The position numbers and the translations under genes are program-made. A stretch of 64,000 nucleotides of DNA. Origin: Lachancea mirantina (lineage: Eukaryota > Ascomycota > Saccharomycetes > Saccharomycetales > Saccharomycetaceae). The stretch spans positions 806,001 to 870,000 of the forward strand of contig LT598466.1 in the NCBI GenBank assembly GCA_900074745.1, written 5' to 3'. Positions 18,987-28,679 of this stretch are shown here, piece after piece (the stretch's first letter is position 1; the number at the start of each line of letters is the position of its first letter). The notes beneath the pieces were generated by a model. It searched no databases. It saw only the letters and a list, made by a program, of their open reading frames with translations, and was not told the origin of the DNA.

Positions 18987-20777
18987 TCAATTAATGCCGT
19001 TCTCTTCTTTGAATTGCTCCCACGCTTTGTTTAGAACCACGAATATGTTTTCGGCCATCATTTTCCTCTCAAGAGGCCAAGAGTCTTGAATTTTATCTGG
19101 ATGAGTTTTGGCGGCTGCCTTTAGATAAACAATTTTGACCTTCTTTGGCATGACAATACTCGCTGGATCTACAGGCTTCCAGTCGCACCAGTCAAGTACT
19201 TCTGAGAGATTCGTCAATAAGATTCTTAAGTCTTCGACGTTTCCCTTCGTCCATTGTGAAATACGTGACTCTATCTTGGCCTGTAAATCGGCTCTTTGAT
19301 CTGCAATATCACGTTCTTTTTGTTGAAGAGCTTTGACAGTGGCCAATTTTGAATCATATGACACAGAAGATGGAGATACTCGTTTTCCAGTTCGCTTTGA
19401 AGTTTGCCTCTCAGGCGCGGGTGAGGCCGAAGCTTTGAATTTTTCGGGATTGAGGATTTTCTGGCAGCGTCTTCTGCCATCCATGATCTTAGGGGTACAT
19501 AAACCTTTTGAAATTAGAAGCTGATACGCTTCAAGAGCCTTTCCGTAATCTTCAATGTGTTCGAGCGCTTCAGCCCGCCTTAACATGATTTTAGCCCAAA
19601 AACTCTTGAAATCTTTATTCGGCACGAGAACAGACACTTGTTCATCGAGACTTCTTTCGCCTATGACGTCCAATGCATCTTCAGAGTTCTCTATAACCTT
19701 TCTGTACTCTCCTATTTTTAGCTGCGTCGCCATAATGTTCGACAATGAGATGACCCTCAACGCATGCCGCGGCGGAAGTGTGTTCAAAGACTTCGTGTAG
19801 AATGAAAGAGCATTCGCGTAGTCACCGTCCGTGAAGGCTTGTGTTCCCTTCGTTCTAAACTCTTCAAAGCTATGCGCTTCAATTTGGCTTAAGCCCGTGG
19901 AAGCAGATTTGTTTTGAATCTCGGATGGGGAGGCAGTTTCAAAATCAACAAGAAGCGATTCCGGCTGGGTCTGTTCTTCGGATTCCTTCTTTTGACTTTT
20001 TGTTGTAGCAAATACGTCGGTGGCGGCTGGTTCGGGGCTTGGGACTGGGGTCGAATGACTCGACAAAGAGACACACTGGACTGAGGATCTGTGATCATCT
20101 TCAACAAAATTTCTTGCCGTTAAATCCCTATCCCCATAGTCCGAAAAAGGCGAATCGCGCAGTTCCGGGTCGGGACTTCGGGATTTTAAATAATCGCCAA
20201 AAGTCTCACTAGAGTTATCGCTCTGCATCTGTTTGAATTTCGCATCCAAAAAAGCACGACCTTTGTTCATCCAAGCGGTAGCCGTATTGAAGAAATCCGG
20301 CTGGGCCTTTTCAATTCGTCGCTGGGGGCTTTCAACATGGCGTTGTGTCGAGGCTTTCTGTCGCCTCACCATTTCCTCATACGAAACGCCTTCCTCATTG
20401 AGCTTTGAAGCTTCCTCGAAGGAGAGTCCAAGTGACATAAGACGAGCAATCTCCATGTCGCGAACTTCGTCAACGACTGGTTCCGTTTCTATCGCTTCTT
20501 GGCGCGTTTCGACCCCCCCAGCAGCAAGGCTTTCGTCAAAAGCATCAAATGCGACATCAAAGGGATCACTGGTTACCGGTGCGCTGCCATTGGAATCCTT
20601 TGTATTCGTTCTCAGCCCGAATAACTCATCAAAATCATCATGTAATAGTTTGCCCGGCTTCGGAGATTGTTTTTGACCAGATTCACCATTTTCGACAGCT
20701 GGAGAGCCCTGTTTTTGGGGGGCATTGGTTGCCCCGCCTTTAAAGGTATTGATGAGGTTCGCAAAGGGGTCAGACAT
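18987..20777 (-). CDS. SWA2: Auxilin-like clathrin-uncoating cofactor
   Basis: 596 aa (S. cerevisiae 668). It recruits Hsp70 to strip clathrin from vesicles. The N-terminal third has clathrin/adaptor-type short motifs: DPF at the very start, DFDELFGL near 48-55 and SDPFDVAFDAF near 70. A UBA-like domain follows at about 103-138 (MSLGLSFEEASKLNEEG). A TPR region covers about 300-440. The C-terminal J domain contains the obligatory HPD in KTHPDKIQ. The open frame begins upstream at a TTG; the ATG at 20777 starts MSDPFANLI. It is divergent from NOP10. Confidence 0.94.
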   Translation of the reverse strand: MSDPFANLINTFKGGATNAPQKQGSPAVENGESGQKQSPKPGKLLHDDFDELFGLRTNTKDSNGSAPVTSDPFDVAFDAFDESLAAGGVETRQEAIETEPVVDEVRDMEIARLMSLGLSFEEASKLNEEGVSYEEMVRRQKASTQRHVESPQRRIEKAQPDFFNTATAWMNKGRAFLDAKFKQMQSDNSSETFGDYLKSRSPDPELRDSPFSDYGDRDLTARNFVEDDHRSSVQCVSLSSHSTPVPSPEPAATDVFATTKSQKKESEEQTQPESLLVDFETASPSEIQNKSASTGLSQIEAHSFEEFRTKGTQAFTDGDYANALSFYTKSLNTLPPRHALRVISLSNIMATQLKIGEYRKVIENSEDALDVIGERSLDEQVSVLVPNKDFKSFWAKIMLRRAEALEHIEDYGKALEAYQLLISKGLCTPKIMDGRRRCQKILNPEKFKASASPAPERQTSKRTGKRVSPSSVSYDSKLATVKALQQKERDIADQRADLQAKIESRISQWTKGNVEDLRILLTNLSEVLDWCDWKPVDPASIVMPKKVKIVYLKAAAKTHPDKIQDSWPLERKMMAENIFVVLNKAWEQFKEENGIN

Positions 20778-21202
<425 letters not shown>

Positions 21203-21346
21203 TCGACTCTGCATGTACATTAGAAGGAACGTATAAGGTCGTATACAGATAAGTAGCGGAATAATAGATATTAAATGAGATCAGCACAAAGTGGAATGAT
21301 GGATACTAGATAAGACAGGCAGGACTAGAATCGAAGTGAAAACAAT

Positions 21347-21565
21347 TCACAGGGGTTCTCGCTTGTGATTTGTAGCGTCCAGATTGAACTGTACGCTCTT
21401 GTGGTAGTTTTCGCACATTTGGCCCATCAGTTGTAAATTCGTGTTTCGAGCATTAATATATTGTAATTCCTGGTTCAACGTCACAATACTCTCGTTCAAA
21501 CGTTCCACATTGTTGACTATCCGGCCCAGAATATTCTGATGCACCTGTTCGTACGGATTTTCCAT
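21347..21565 (-). CDS. DAD4: DASH/Dam1 complex subunit Dad4
   Basis: 72 aa, the S. cerevisiae length. It is a subunit of the ring-forming DASH complex that couples kinetochores to microtubule ends. The pattern MENPYEQVHQNILGRIV, NESIVTLNQEL and NYHKSVQFNLDATN matches the family. The frame is open five codons upstream from a GTG; the ATG at 21565 is the family start. It is convergent with NOP10. Confidence 0.95.
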   Translation of the reverse strand: MENPYEQVHQNILGRIVNNVERLNESIVTLNQELQYINARNTNLQLMGQMCENYHKSVQFNLDATNHKREPL

Positions 21566-21834
21566 GGACACACGACGCACTCAGACGATGGAAAACAAAG
21601 GTGAAAACAAAACAAAGGCCCTTACCTTAAAAACTGACTCTTAGCCTGAAGTGCACCCGTTGTACCTAATACACAATCGGATCTCAACAGTGACCCGGTA
21701 GCGACTCTTATGCGAACCTTAGTGATGTTTACTTATACACGTGATGTGTTTGTTAGTATTTAAAATTGAAGTTTCCTTTATGGTCAGTAATAACACTTTA
21801 GCTATTAACAGAACGGCCGAAAGCAAATCACGAT

Positions 21835-24516
21835 ATGGAGGCCCTTGACGTTCACAGCAAGTCGTTTGTTGTGCGTTGGCTACGTGTGAAACAGAACGAT
21901 ACGGTGTTCTACCAATTGAAGCCTCTCAAGCGGTCAGTGGGTATTGGTATCTACAAACGTCAAACCACGATCAACGACGACACTATAAACAAGAGCACTC
22001 GGGGATCAGAGCGACAAACCAATGAGAATGGAGCAATGGAAGGTACAAGTAAGACTGGTGGGAGTATTCACATTGCGCCTGATACACGGACTTTGATCGA
22101 TTATGCCTTAAATCGGAGTTCATCGTCGGTGGACACAGATCAGAACAATAGACGTCGTTCCAAGTCAATTGCTGCGGTACAGCACATTTCTCAGGATATC
22201 CCATTGGACACGAAACTGGCCGATCAAGGTTTTACTCTAGTGAAACGATTGGGTGTTGTTCCAGGGAACGAGCTCGTAGAGGGGTCGTTACAGGCCAGGG
22301 AAGACGGTTACTATGCGTTTATCATCGACAACACGGCGTCCAAAACTGTTAAAAAAAAGATCTTGTTGAGTGTCGCTGTTAAAGGGCAGGAAGTGCCCCA
22401 TCAATTGCACCGTTCGAGTTCACAGCTTACACGTGTGAAACAAGGTCGAATTTTGCAAGGGTATGTGCTTAAAAAACGACGCAAACGTCTACAGGGCTTC
22501 ACCAAGCGGTTTTTCAAGCTGGATTTCAAGTATAAGACGCTGTCTTACTATTTGAATGAGCATAACAACGTTTGCAGGGGTGAAGTCGTGATACCGCTTG
22601 CGACGGTGAGTGCCAATCGTATGACCCGATTGATTATAATTGATTCGGGTGTGGAAATTTGGGTCTTGAAGGCCAAGGATGAAGCGGCATGGCAAGAATG
22701 GATTGCTGCTTTAGAAGAATGCTATTCTAAAGAGCACAATTATTATACCAGGCAGCCGAAAGATTCCAAAGTTGTACCGGAAACCCTTCCTGTTTCGAAA
22801 GGATTGGATGCCATCTGCAAGAAACTCGAAGATTGCAAAACGATGTCTCTCGCATATTTCCCTCCCACTACCGAGCTTCGAAGTCGTTCTGCTCTGAATA
22901 ACTCAGGCTCTCACAGCCCATTGTCACGGACTTCGTCGTTCTCGTCTCTATCTAACATTTTCGCGAAAAACAAGAACGGGTCCCAAGAGATTTTAACCAA
23001 GACGGCACCCGATTCCCCCCAATTAGCCAATTTGGAACTATCTTCTCCACCACAAGAGCATGAATTGTACAAAAATTTGAAGGAACTCGAAGATTTGTTC
23101 CATATTTGGATTTCGAAAGGCAAAACTGTTGTTAAAGATCGTGGTTCCAAAGCACCATCCATTTTGAGTGAGAATGAATACTACGATGCCGAGGATGATA
23201 ACATTGAAAAGGATGCTCAGGAGGGCGTCATTATGTTGAACGACGAAGAAGGTGTTCATGCCCTCCTATTATCCGAAAGCTCGCATCCGAATAAAAACGA
23301 GGAAGCTTTCGACGACGAATCATCGAAATTTGAAATCGAAGCCGTTCAAACTACTCCTGGTTTGGAAACAGGAGGCGACCTGTATCCTTTGCCTTGGAAT
23401 CATAAAGAAAAGCGTCGGAATGACATTCCCCCTGCCTCGGTTCCACCGCCAAGTTTGTTTTCTTTCTTGAGGAAAAATGTTGGCAAAGATTTGTCGTCAA
23501 TATCAATGCCGATCACGTCAAATGAGCCTGTTTCAATTCTGCAAATGCTGACAGAGACTTTCGAGTACTCTGAATTATTGACCGCTGCTGCGTCTGCTTC
23601 GACTGATTCCGAGCGTCTCGCCTTAGTCGCCGCTTTCTCCTGTTCTTACTTGTCGGTACATCGGCACAAAGTTCGTGCAATGCGTAAACCTTTTAATCCA
23701 CTACTGGGAGAAACGTTCGAACTTGTGCGTGAGGATAAAGGCATTCGTCTGGTTGCCGAAAAGGTTTCTCATAAACCTCAGATATTTGCGTTTCACGTCG
23801 AACACGCCCTGTGGCAACTCAGCTATACGGTTTCTCCCGTACAGAAATTCTGGGGTAAATCAATCGAATTTATCAATGAAGGTAAATTGAAATATTCAGT
23901 CAAGTCAAGTGGGGAAGGTTTCGTGTGGTCGCAACCGACTACCATCCTGAAAAACATTCTTGCCGGCGAAAGATATATTGAGCCCACAAATCATATTGAG
24001 GTTGTCTCTTCTTTGGGCCTTAAGGCGAAGGTTGCATTTATCGCTGGTGGTATGTTCGGTGGACGCTCCGAAGAAGTTTGCATCACTTTGTTAAATGGAT
24101 CAAAAGTTTTAAACACTCTCAAAGGACATTGGACAAAAAGTCTCAATGACACTGCGACGGGCCAAAAAATATGGGAAGTAGGCGAATTGGTCCCTGACCC
24201 GGCAAAAAAATACGGATTTACTGTTTTCACCGCCAATCTGAATGACATTACGGGCATCGAAAAAGACCGACTGCCTCCAACGGATTCAAGATTACGTCCC
24301 GACTTGCGTCTTTACGAAAACGGTGAGGTAGATAAAGCTGAGCAACTAAAACTCGAACTAGAGCAAGCGCAACGTACCAGACGTCTAAATAGCCAAGATG
24401 TCGAGCCCTTATATTTCCGGCAATCTGGTGACGGTTGGAAGATAATAGAAGGCGATAACAATTACTGGGCTAAGCGGAAGAAAGAAGATTGGAGTCAAGT
24501 AAGACCTCTTTGGTAA
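21835..24516 (+). CDS. OSH3: Oxysterol-binding protein homologue Osh3
   Basis: 893 aa (S. cerevisiae 996). It is a PI4P-binding lipid-transfer protein at ER-plasma membrane contacts that activates Sac1. Order: GOLD-like N-terminal region (about 5-190, with an inserted low-complexity stretch at 45-110), PH domain (about 205-296), FFAT-like motif EYYDAED near 447 followed by an acidic tract for binding VAP (Scs2/22), and a C-terminal OSBP-related domain (about 535-890). The signature is EKVSHKPQ near 642, the Osh3-type variant of EQVSHHPP, consistent with PI4P rather than sterol binding. The position after NOP10 matches YHR073W. Confidence 0.95.
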   Translation: MEALDVHSKSFVVRWLRVKQNDTVFYQLKPLKRSVGIGIYKRQTTINDDTINKSTRGSERQTNENGAMEGTSKTGGSIHIAPDTRTLIDYALNRSSSSVDTDQNNRRRSKSIAAVQHISQDIPLDTKLADQGFTLVKRLGVVPGNELVEGSLQAREDGYYAFIIDNTASKTVKKKILLSVAVKGQEVPHQLHRSSSQLTRVKQGRILQGYVLKKRRKRLQGFTKRFFKLDFKYKTLSYYLNEHNNVCRGEVVIPLATVSANRMTRLIIIDSGVEIWVLKAKDEAAWQEWIAALEECYSKEHNYYTRQPKDSKVVPETLPVSKGLDAICKKLEDCKTMSLAYFPPTTELRSRSALNNSGSHSPLSRTSSFSSLSNIFAKNKNGSQEILTKTAPDSPQLANLELSSPPQEHELYKNLKELEDLFHIWISKGKTVVKDRGSKAPSILSENEYYDAEDDNIEKDAQEGVIMLNDEEGVHALLLSESSHPNKNEEAFDDESSKFEIEAVQTTPGLETGGDLYPLPWNHKEKRRNDIPPASVPPPSLFSFLRKNVGKDLSSISMPITSNEPVSILQMLTETFEYSELLTAAASASTDSERLALVAAFSCSYLSVHRHKVRAMRKPFNPLLGETFELVREDKGIRLVAEKVSHKPQIFAFHVEHALWQLSYTVSPVQKFWGKSIEFINEGKLKYSVKSSGEGFVWSQPTTILKNILAGERYIEPTNHIEVVSSLGLKAKVAFIAGGMFGGRSEEVCITLLNGSKVLNTLKGHWTKSLNDTATGQKIWEVGELVPDPAKKYGFTVFTANLNDITGIEKDRLPPTDSRLRPDLRLYENGEVDKAEQLKLELEQAQRTRRLNSQDVEPLYFRQSGDGWKIIEGDNNYWAKRKKEDWSQVRPLW

Positions 24517-24712
24517 AGAAATCTTAAGAATTAAATACAAGAGATAGACAGAATGACGACTGAAATGAATGAACTCTAGAAAATGATTGATCAATTTTGA
24601 TTTTCGAAAATTTTGGATACATGAAAATTTCAAGATTTTTGGTGATGAGCATCTCATCGTCATTTTAGGTTTATATAAAAGACAGGAAACCCCGACCACG
24701 GACCAGTTAGAA

Positions 24713-25837
24713 ATGCCGAACGATGATTTTGAAATCAAGACAATCAGTTCTGATGTTAACACTCATCAATTTATCCTGGAAGCGCATAATGACGACTTAA
24801 AATGCGCTGGAGAGAATTCGAAAAAATCGAGAGGAAAGTTACCCAAAATTAAAATTCTTGGAACTGGCGGAACTATTGCTTCAAAAGGAGCTTGTTCTTC
24901 TCATACTGCAGGCTATCATGTAGATCTTACCATTCAGGAGTTGCTAGACGCAATTCCCGACATCTCTAGGATTTGCGAGATCGAATACGAACAATTATGC
25001 AATGTGGATTCCAAAGAAATTGACGAAAGTGCACTTTACAGTATTTATAAGGGCATCGCCGATGCGTTGCAAACTTTTGATGGTATTGTGATCACACATG
25101 GAACAGACACTCTGGCGGAAACGACATTCTTCGTCGACAGTTGTATAGATTCTGGCGATGTTCCCATAGTTTTCGTTGGTTCGATGCGTCCTTCGACTAG
25201 TATATCTGCAGATGGACCCATGAATCTGTACCAGGCCATCTGCATCGCGGCGGATAAGCAATCTCGCGGGAGAGGCGTTTTAGTTTCTTTGAATGACCAA
25301 ATCTCAGCAGGTTACTACTCCACCAAGACAAATGCTAACACTTTGGATTCTTTCAACGTCAGACAGGGCTATTTGGGTAATTTTGTTAACAATGAGATCC
25401 ACTATTATTATCCCCCGGTTAAGCCTGTAGTGTGTCACAAGTTTAAATTGAAAATGTCGCCTGATGTCACGTCGTTCACTTTCCCCACAGTCCACATCTT
25501 GTACGCGCATCAATCATTTTCCCCTAGTTTAATTGACTTGGTCGCCAAACAATGTGATGGGATAGTGATCGCTACAATGGGTGCCGGGTCCCTGCCAGAC
25601 ATTGTAAACGACAAATGTTTGCACGTTGGTATTCCCGTTGTATACTCGAAACGCTCCATGGACGGTATGGTTCCTAGAGCCAATCTTCCAAAACCACTCC
25701 CTGAGAAAGAGTATAATGTCATTGCATCTGGCTACCTAAATCCTGAGAAAAGCAGAATTTTGTTAAGGTTATGTTTAGCAGAAAAGCATTCTATTTCTGA
25801 AATTAAAGAAGTTTTCAGTGGTGTGTACGGTGGATGA
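24713..25837 (+). CDS. ASP1: Cytosolic L-asparaginase
   Basis: 374 aa (S. cerevisiae Asp1 381). It hydrolyses asparagine to aspartate and ammonia. The first catalytic Thr is in [10 protein letters not shown] and the second in [11 protein letters not shown], with [13 protein letters not shown] and [11 protein letters not shown] also conserved. There is no signal peptide, so this is the cytosolic form and not the secreted Asp3 type. The open frame runs back to a TTG at 24587, but 24713 is the first ATG. A TATA-like TATATAAAA at 24672-24680 lies only about 35 bp upstream, so the leader is short or another element is used. Confidence 0.93.
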   Translation: MPNDDFEIKTISSDVNTHQFILEAHNDDLKCAGENSKKSRGKLPKIKILGTGGTIASKGACSSHTAGYHVDLTIQELLDAIPDISRICEIEYEQLCNVDSKEIDESALYSIYKGIADALQTFDGIVITHGTDTLAETTFFVDSCIDSGDVPIVFVGSMRPSTSISADGPMNLYQAICIAADKQSRGRGVLVSLNDQISAGYYSTKTNANTLDSFNVRQGYLGNFVNNEIHYYYPPVKPVVCHKFKLKMSPDVTSFTFPTVHILYAHQSFSPSLIDLVAKQCDGIVIATMGAGSLPDIVNDKCLHVGIPVVYSKRSMDGMVPRANLPKPLPEKEYNVIASGYLNPEKSRILLRLCLAEKHSISEIKEVFSGVYGG

Positions 25838-27416
25838 GCAATGGAATAGTCCGTTTCACATTCTCAGTGACTTGTGCACGAAATGTGGGATCCGCGTTGC
25901 TAGAGCGATGTTAAATGAACCGAAGAGTTCTGGTAGGACGAGTGAAGCAATGTGATGTCTTAAACAACCAAAAAACTTATCAGATACAAGTTCCCAGCGT
26001 CAAGCTACTCTACAAAATAATTAATCACACTGAATTTTGAGCTACTTTTATACACATCTCTCGCTAATTCTTACAAACTAGTGCCCAAGGCGAATGAAGA
26101 AATGCGTTAAGGTTGACGAGTAGCGGCGGTGGGCAACCTCCTTAAAAGTTCGTTTAGCGAATAGTGGATTTTTAACTTTGAAATACATCGAATAATGAGC
26201 ACGTATACCCCATCACACAGTCTGATCATTCTGAGATTGGTCATATTGTCTCTTCAATTAATATAATTTTCATTGATCACTACAAGATATAACATGGTGA
26301 CCAATTTCACGAGGCTATTCATCATAAGACCAGTGACCTCAATACAGTAGAGTCATTATTCCATGGCCATTGCTGGGTCCGTGTATACGCCCATGACTTC
26401 CTTGGTTGATCCCAGCGTTTACGTATCATTCTGTCAACTTAATCGCGTGACATCGACTACGAAGAACAAAACTGACAGTATCGCCCAAAATAAATACCTT
26501 CCTAATACCGTCAAATCGGATTCTGTAAAGGTTAGGAGTCAAGCCAAATTAGGGAAAACCTAGAAGTAGCAGTCTTTGCTTCTCAAATTATGACGTTCTG
26601 CCTAAAATATTTCATATTTCTTTTAAACGCACAGATCACTTCACCTCAAACTGTCATCATTCACTGACCCTGCTGAACTCAGGGCCATCTGGAGCCAAAC
26701 AGCACAAGGGCATAATCAACATTCTGAAGAGCTTGATCTCAACGAGGCTCATACAGAATTCGTGGGTCAAAGCTCCCCATATTTTTGACTTATAATTCTT
26801 AGAAAATCTGGTATTTTGACTTTCATAGATCGAGCTTTTTAAGGTTTGGTAGATGATCTTCCGAATTGGTTACCCATTTCATTCATATTTTGAACATGGG
26901 TACGAATCTGACACTTCTAGCACAGATCTTATTTTTCCTCTTTTCACCGTTTCCCTTGAAAAAACATCTAATAGTTTTTTACTTATCATCTGTTAATTCT
27001 GGTAAGGGTCTACGATGAAAAATTTTCACCCCAGGTGCCCACCATACCCTTGAGGGCCTGATAAGAGTAATGTTGCGATACCATGGTTATCGTTGGGATC
27101 GCCCAGGTTTACATGGAATCCCGGCTCGGTGTTTTCCGTTGTATTCTGTCAACGCGATTGATATCACACATCTTACCAAAGCTGACACAGCTAAGATCGA
27201 CCTTATCGTCCAATGAAATAAAGCCATATTCCGGTTAGCATTTTCTCGGCGATTTCCAAGGTCCTTATCGGCGTCTACTCCCCATTGTGATGCACATACA
27301 ACCGATTCGTAGGAAAAGAGTTCGTTATCTGTGCAAATATAAATCTCACCCACATTTAACTTGAAGCCACATCATTTAGACATCTTCACTCTGATCCGAA
27401 AACGAGTCGCCAGCAA
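25838..27416. other. 1.58-kb gene-poor interval holding two diverged repeat copies
   Basis: No supported gene lies here. Two stretches, about 26362-26490 and 27082-27210, share an interrupted match in the same orientation: CCATGGNNATNGNTGGG, then a GTTT-CGT-ATTCTGTCAA block, then CATC and a CTGACA block. By eye about two thirds of aligned bases agree. No terminal repeats, target-site duplication or coding similarity could be found. It may be remnants of a duplicated promoter or gene start, or of an unidentified element. It sits directly upstream of the oxygenase gene, which has no S. cerevisiae counterpart at this site. Confidence 0.45.
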
Positions 27417-28463
27417 ATGTCCAATCCACTCAAGGTCGTTGATATATCTTCTTCCAGTGACGATACTGTCAAGACATTGTTAGAAGCCGCGAATTCCCAA
27501 GGATTTTTATTCGTTGAGGGCCATGATTTTTCGAATGAAGAAGTGCAAGCAGCGTTCGAGCTGTCCAAGCGATTCTTCACGGAAACGTCTATCGAAGAGA
27601 AAATGAAGTACCCAATTAAAAACAATGTCGGTTATACGGGATTCGAAGACGAACAATTGGATCCAAGAAAAGCTTTGGATTTCAAAGAGGCCTATAATTT
27701 TGGATTTATAAATTTTGAGACTGGTGAATTAAACCAAAGCAAAGCCAAGTTTTATGGCCAAAGCGAAAAATCGGACGCCAACGAACATCCAATTCCCCCG
27801 GTATTCAAAGACGACGAAGCTTTTATTTCCAAAATTAGTCAGAAATTGCATGCTACTGCGATCCGGATCTTGGCACTCATTGCCGAAGCACTTTTGGTCG
27901 AAGACCCAAACTTTTTCAGCAGCAGACACCGCGGTAACAAGCCAAGTGGAAGCGTGTTCAGAATGCTCAGATACCCTTTGATGAGAGAGGATACCTTGAA
28001 TATTGCCAGCATGTCGTCCATCGACCCAACTATAAGAGCCGGCGCACATACAGACTACGGTTCCATAACGCTTCTATTCCAGCAAAAGGGTCAACAAGGT
28101 TTGGAGCTTCAAATCGGAGACAAATCTCAAAACGACGGCTGGGTTACGGTCCCATTTGTCGATTCTACAAACCCCCAAAAAGCTCCTCCACTTATCGTGA
28201 ACTTCGGAGATTTACTATCCTACTGGACCAATGGCGTCCTCAAGAGCACGGTACACCGTGTCAGATTTGCCCCAGGCGAGACAAGAAACTCTGATCGGTA
28301 CTCAATTGTCTTTTTCGTCCAGCCAGAAGATGACACTCTGCTGACACCGGTACCCAGCGAAATCGTGAAAAAGGCAAGTCTAGGTGGAGATCCACCTGCT
28401 ATAACCGCTCTGGAGCATCTCCAAGAGAGATTAAGAGCTACCTACCAATCCGAGGTTAAATAA
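27417..28463 (+). CDS. 2-oxoglutarate/Fe(II)-dependent oxygenase (isopenicillin-N-synthase-like)
   Basis: 348 aa, complete. The N-terminal DIOX_N region spans about 5-120. The C-terminal 2OG-Fe(II) domain has all iron ligands, His211 and Asp213 in AGAHTDYGS and His280 in STVHRV. The 2OG-binding Arg294-x-Ser296 is in RYSIVFF. It resembles uncharacterised fungal oxygenases of the flavanone/isopenicillin-synthase superfamily (S. pombe has members), and its substrate is unknown. I know of no S. cerevisiae orthologue. It lies between ASP1 (YDR321W) and QNS1 (YHR074W), an otherwise conserved pair of series. Base composition matches its neighbours, so there is no clear sign of recent transfer. Confidence 0.85.
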   Translation: MSNPLKVVDISSSSDDTVKTLLEAANSQGFLFVEGHDFSNEEVQAAFELSKRFFTETSIEEKMKYPIKNNVGYTGFEDEQLDPRKALDFKEAYNFGFINFETGELNQSKAKFYGQSEKSDANEHPIPPVFKDDEAFISKISQKLHATAIRILALIAEALLVEDPNFFSSRHRGNKPSGSVFRMLRYPLMREDTLNIASMSSIDPTIRAGAHTDYGSITLLFQQKGQQGLELQIGDKSQNDGWVTVPFVDSTNPQKAPPLIVNFGDLLSYWTNGVLKSTVHRVRFAPGETRNSDRYSIVFFVQPEDDTLLTPVPSEIVKKASLGGDPPAITALEHLQERLRATYQSEVK

Positions 28464-28532
28464 TGTTTATGAATTGAGAGCGTTATAGTGTTGTAGCCTT
28501 TTAAAGATCGTTTAAGACGACTATCTATCAAG

Positions 28533-28679
28533 ATGATCAAGTTCAGCGACTTCATCCTTGACAACCGTTTAGTGAACTTCGATTACGACCCAAAAGAGAC
28601 CTGTTCTCCTTTTGAAGACGATGTCTCACCTTATCACGCTTGCTACCTGCAATTTAAATCAATGGGCTTTGGACTTTGA
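28533..28679 (+). promoter_or_regulatory. Possible overlapping uORF in front of QNS1
   Basis: ATG at 28533 opens a 48-codon frame that stops at 28677-28679, in another frame and overlapping the QNS1 start (28621) by 59 nt. It matters only if the mRNA starts upstream of 28533, which the sequence cannot show. Confidence 0.25.
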
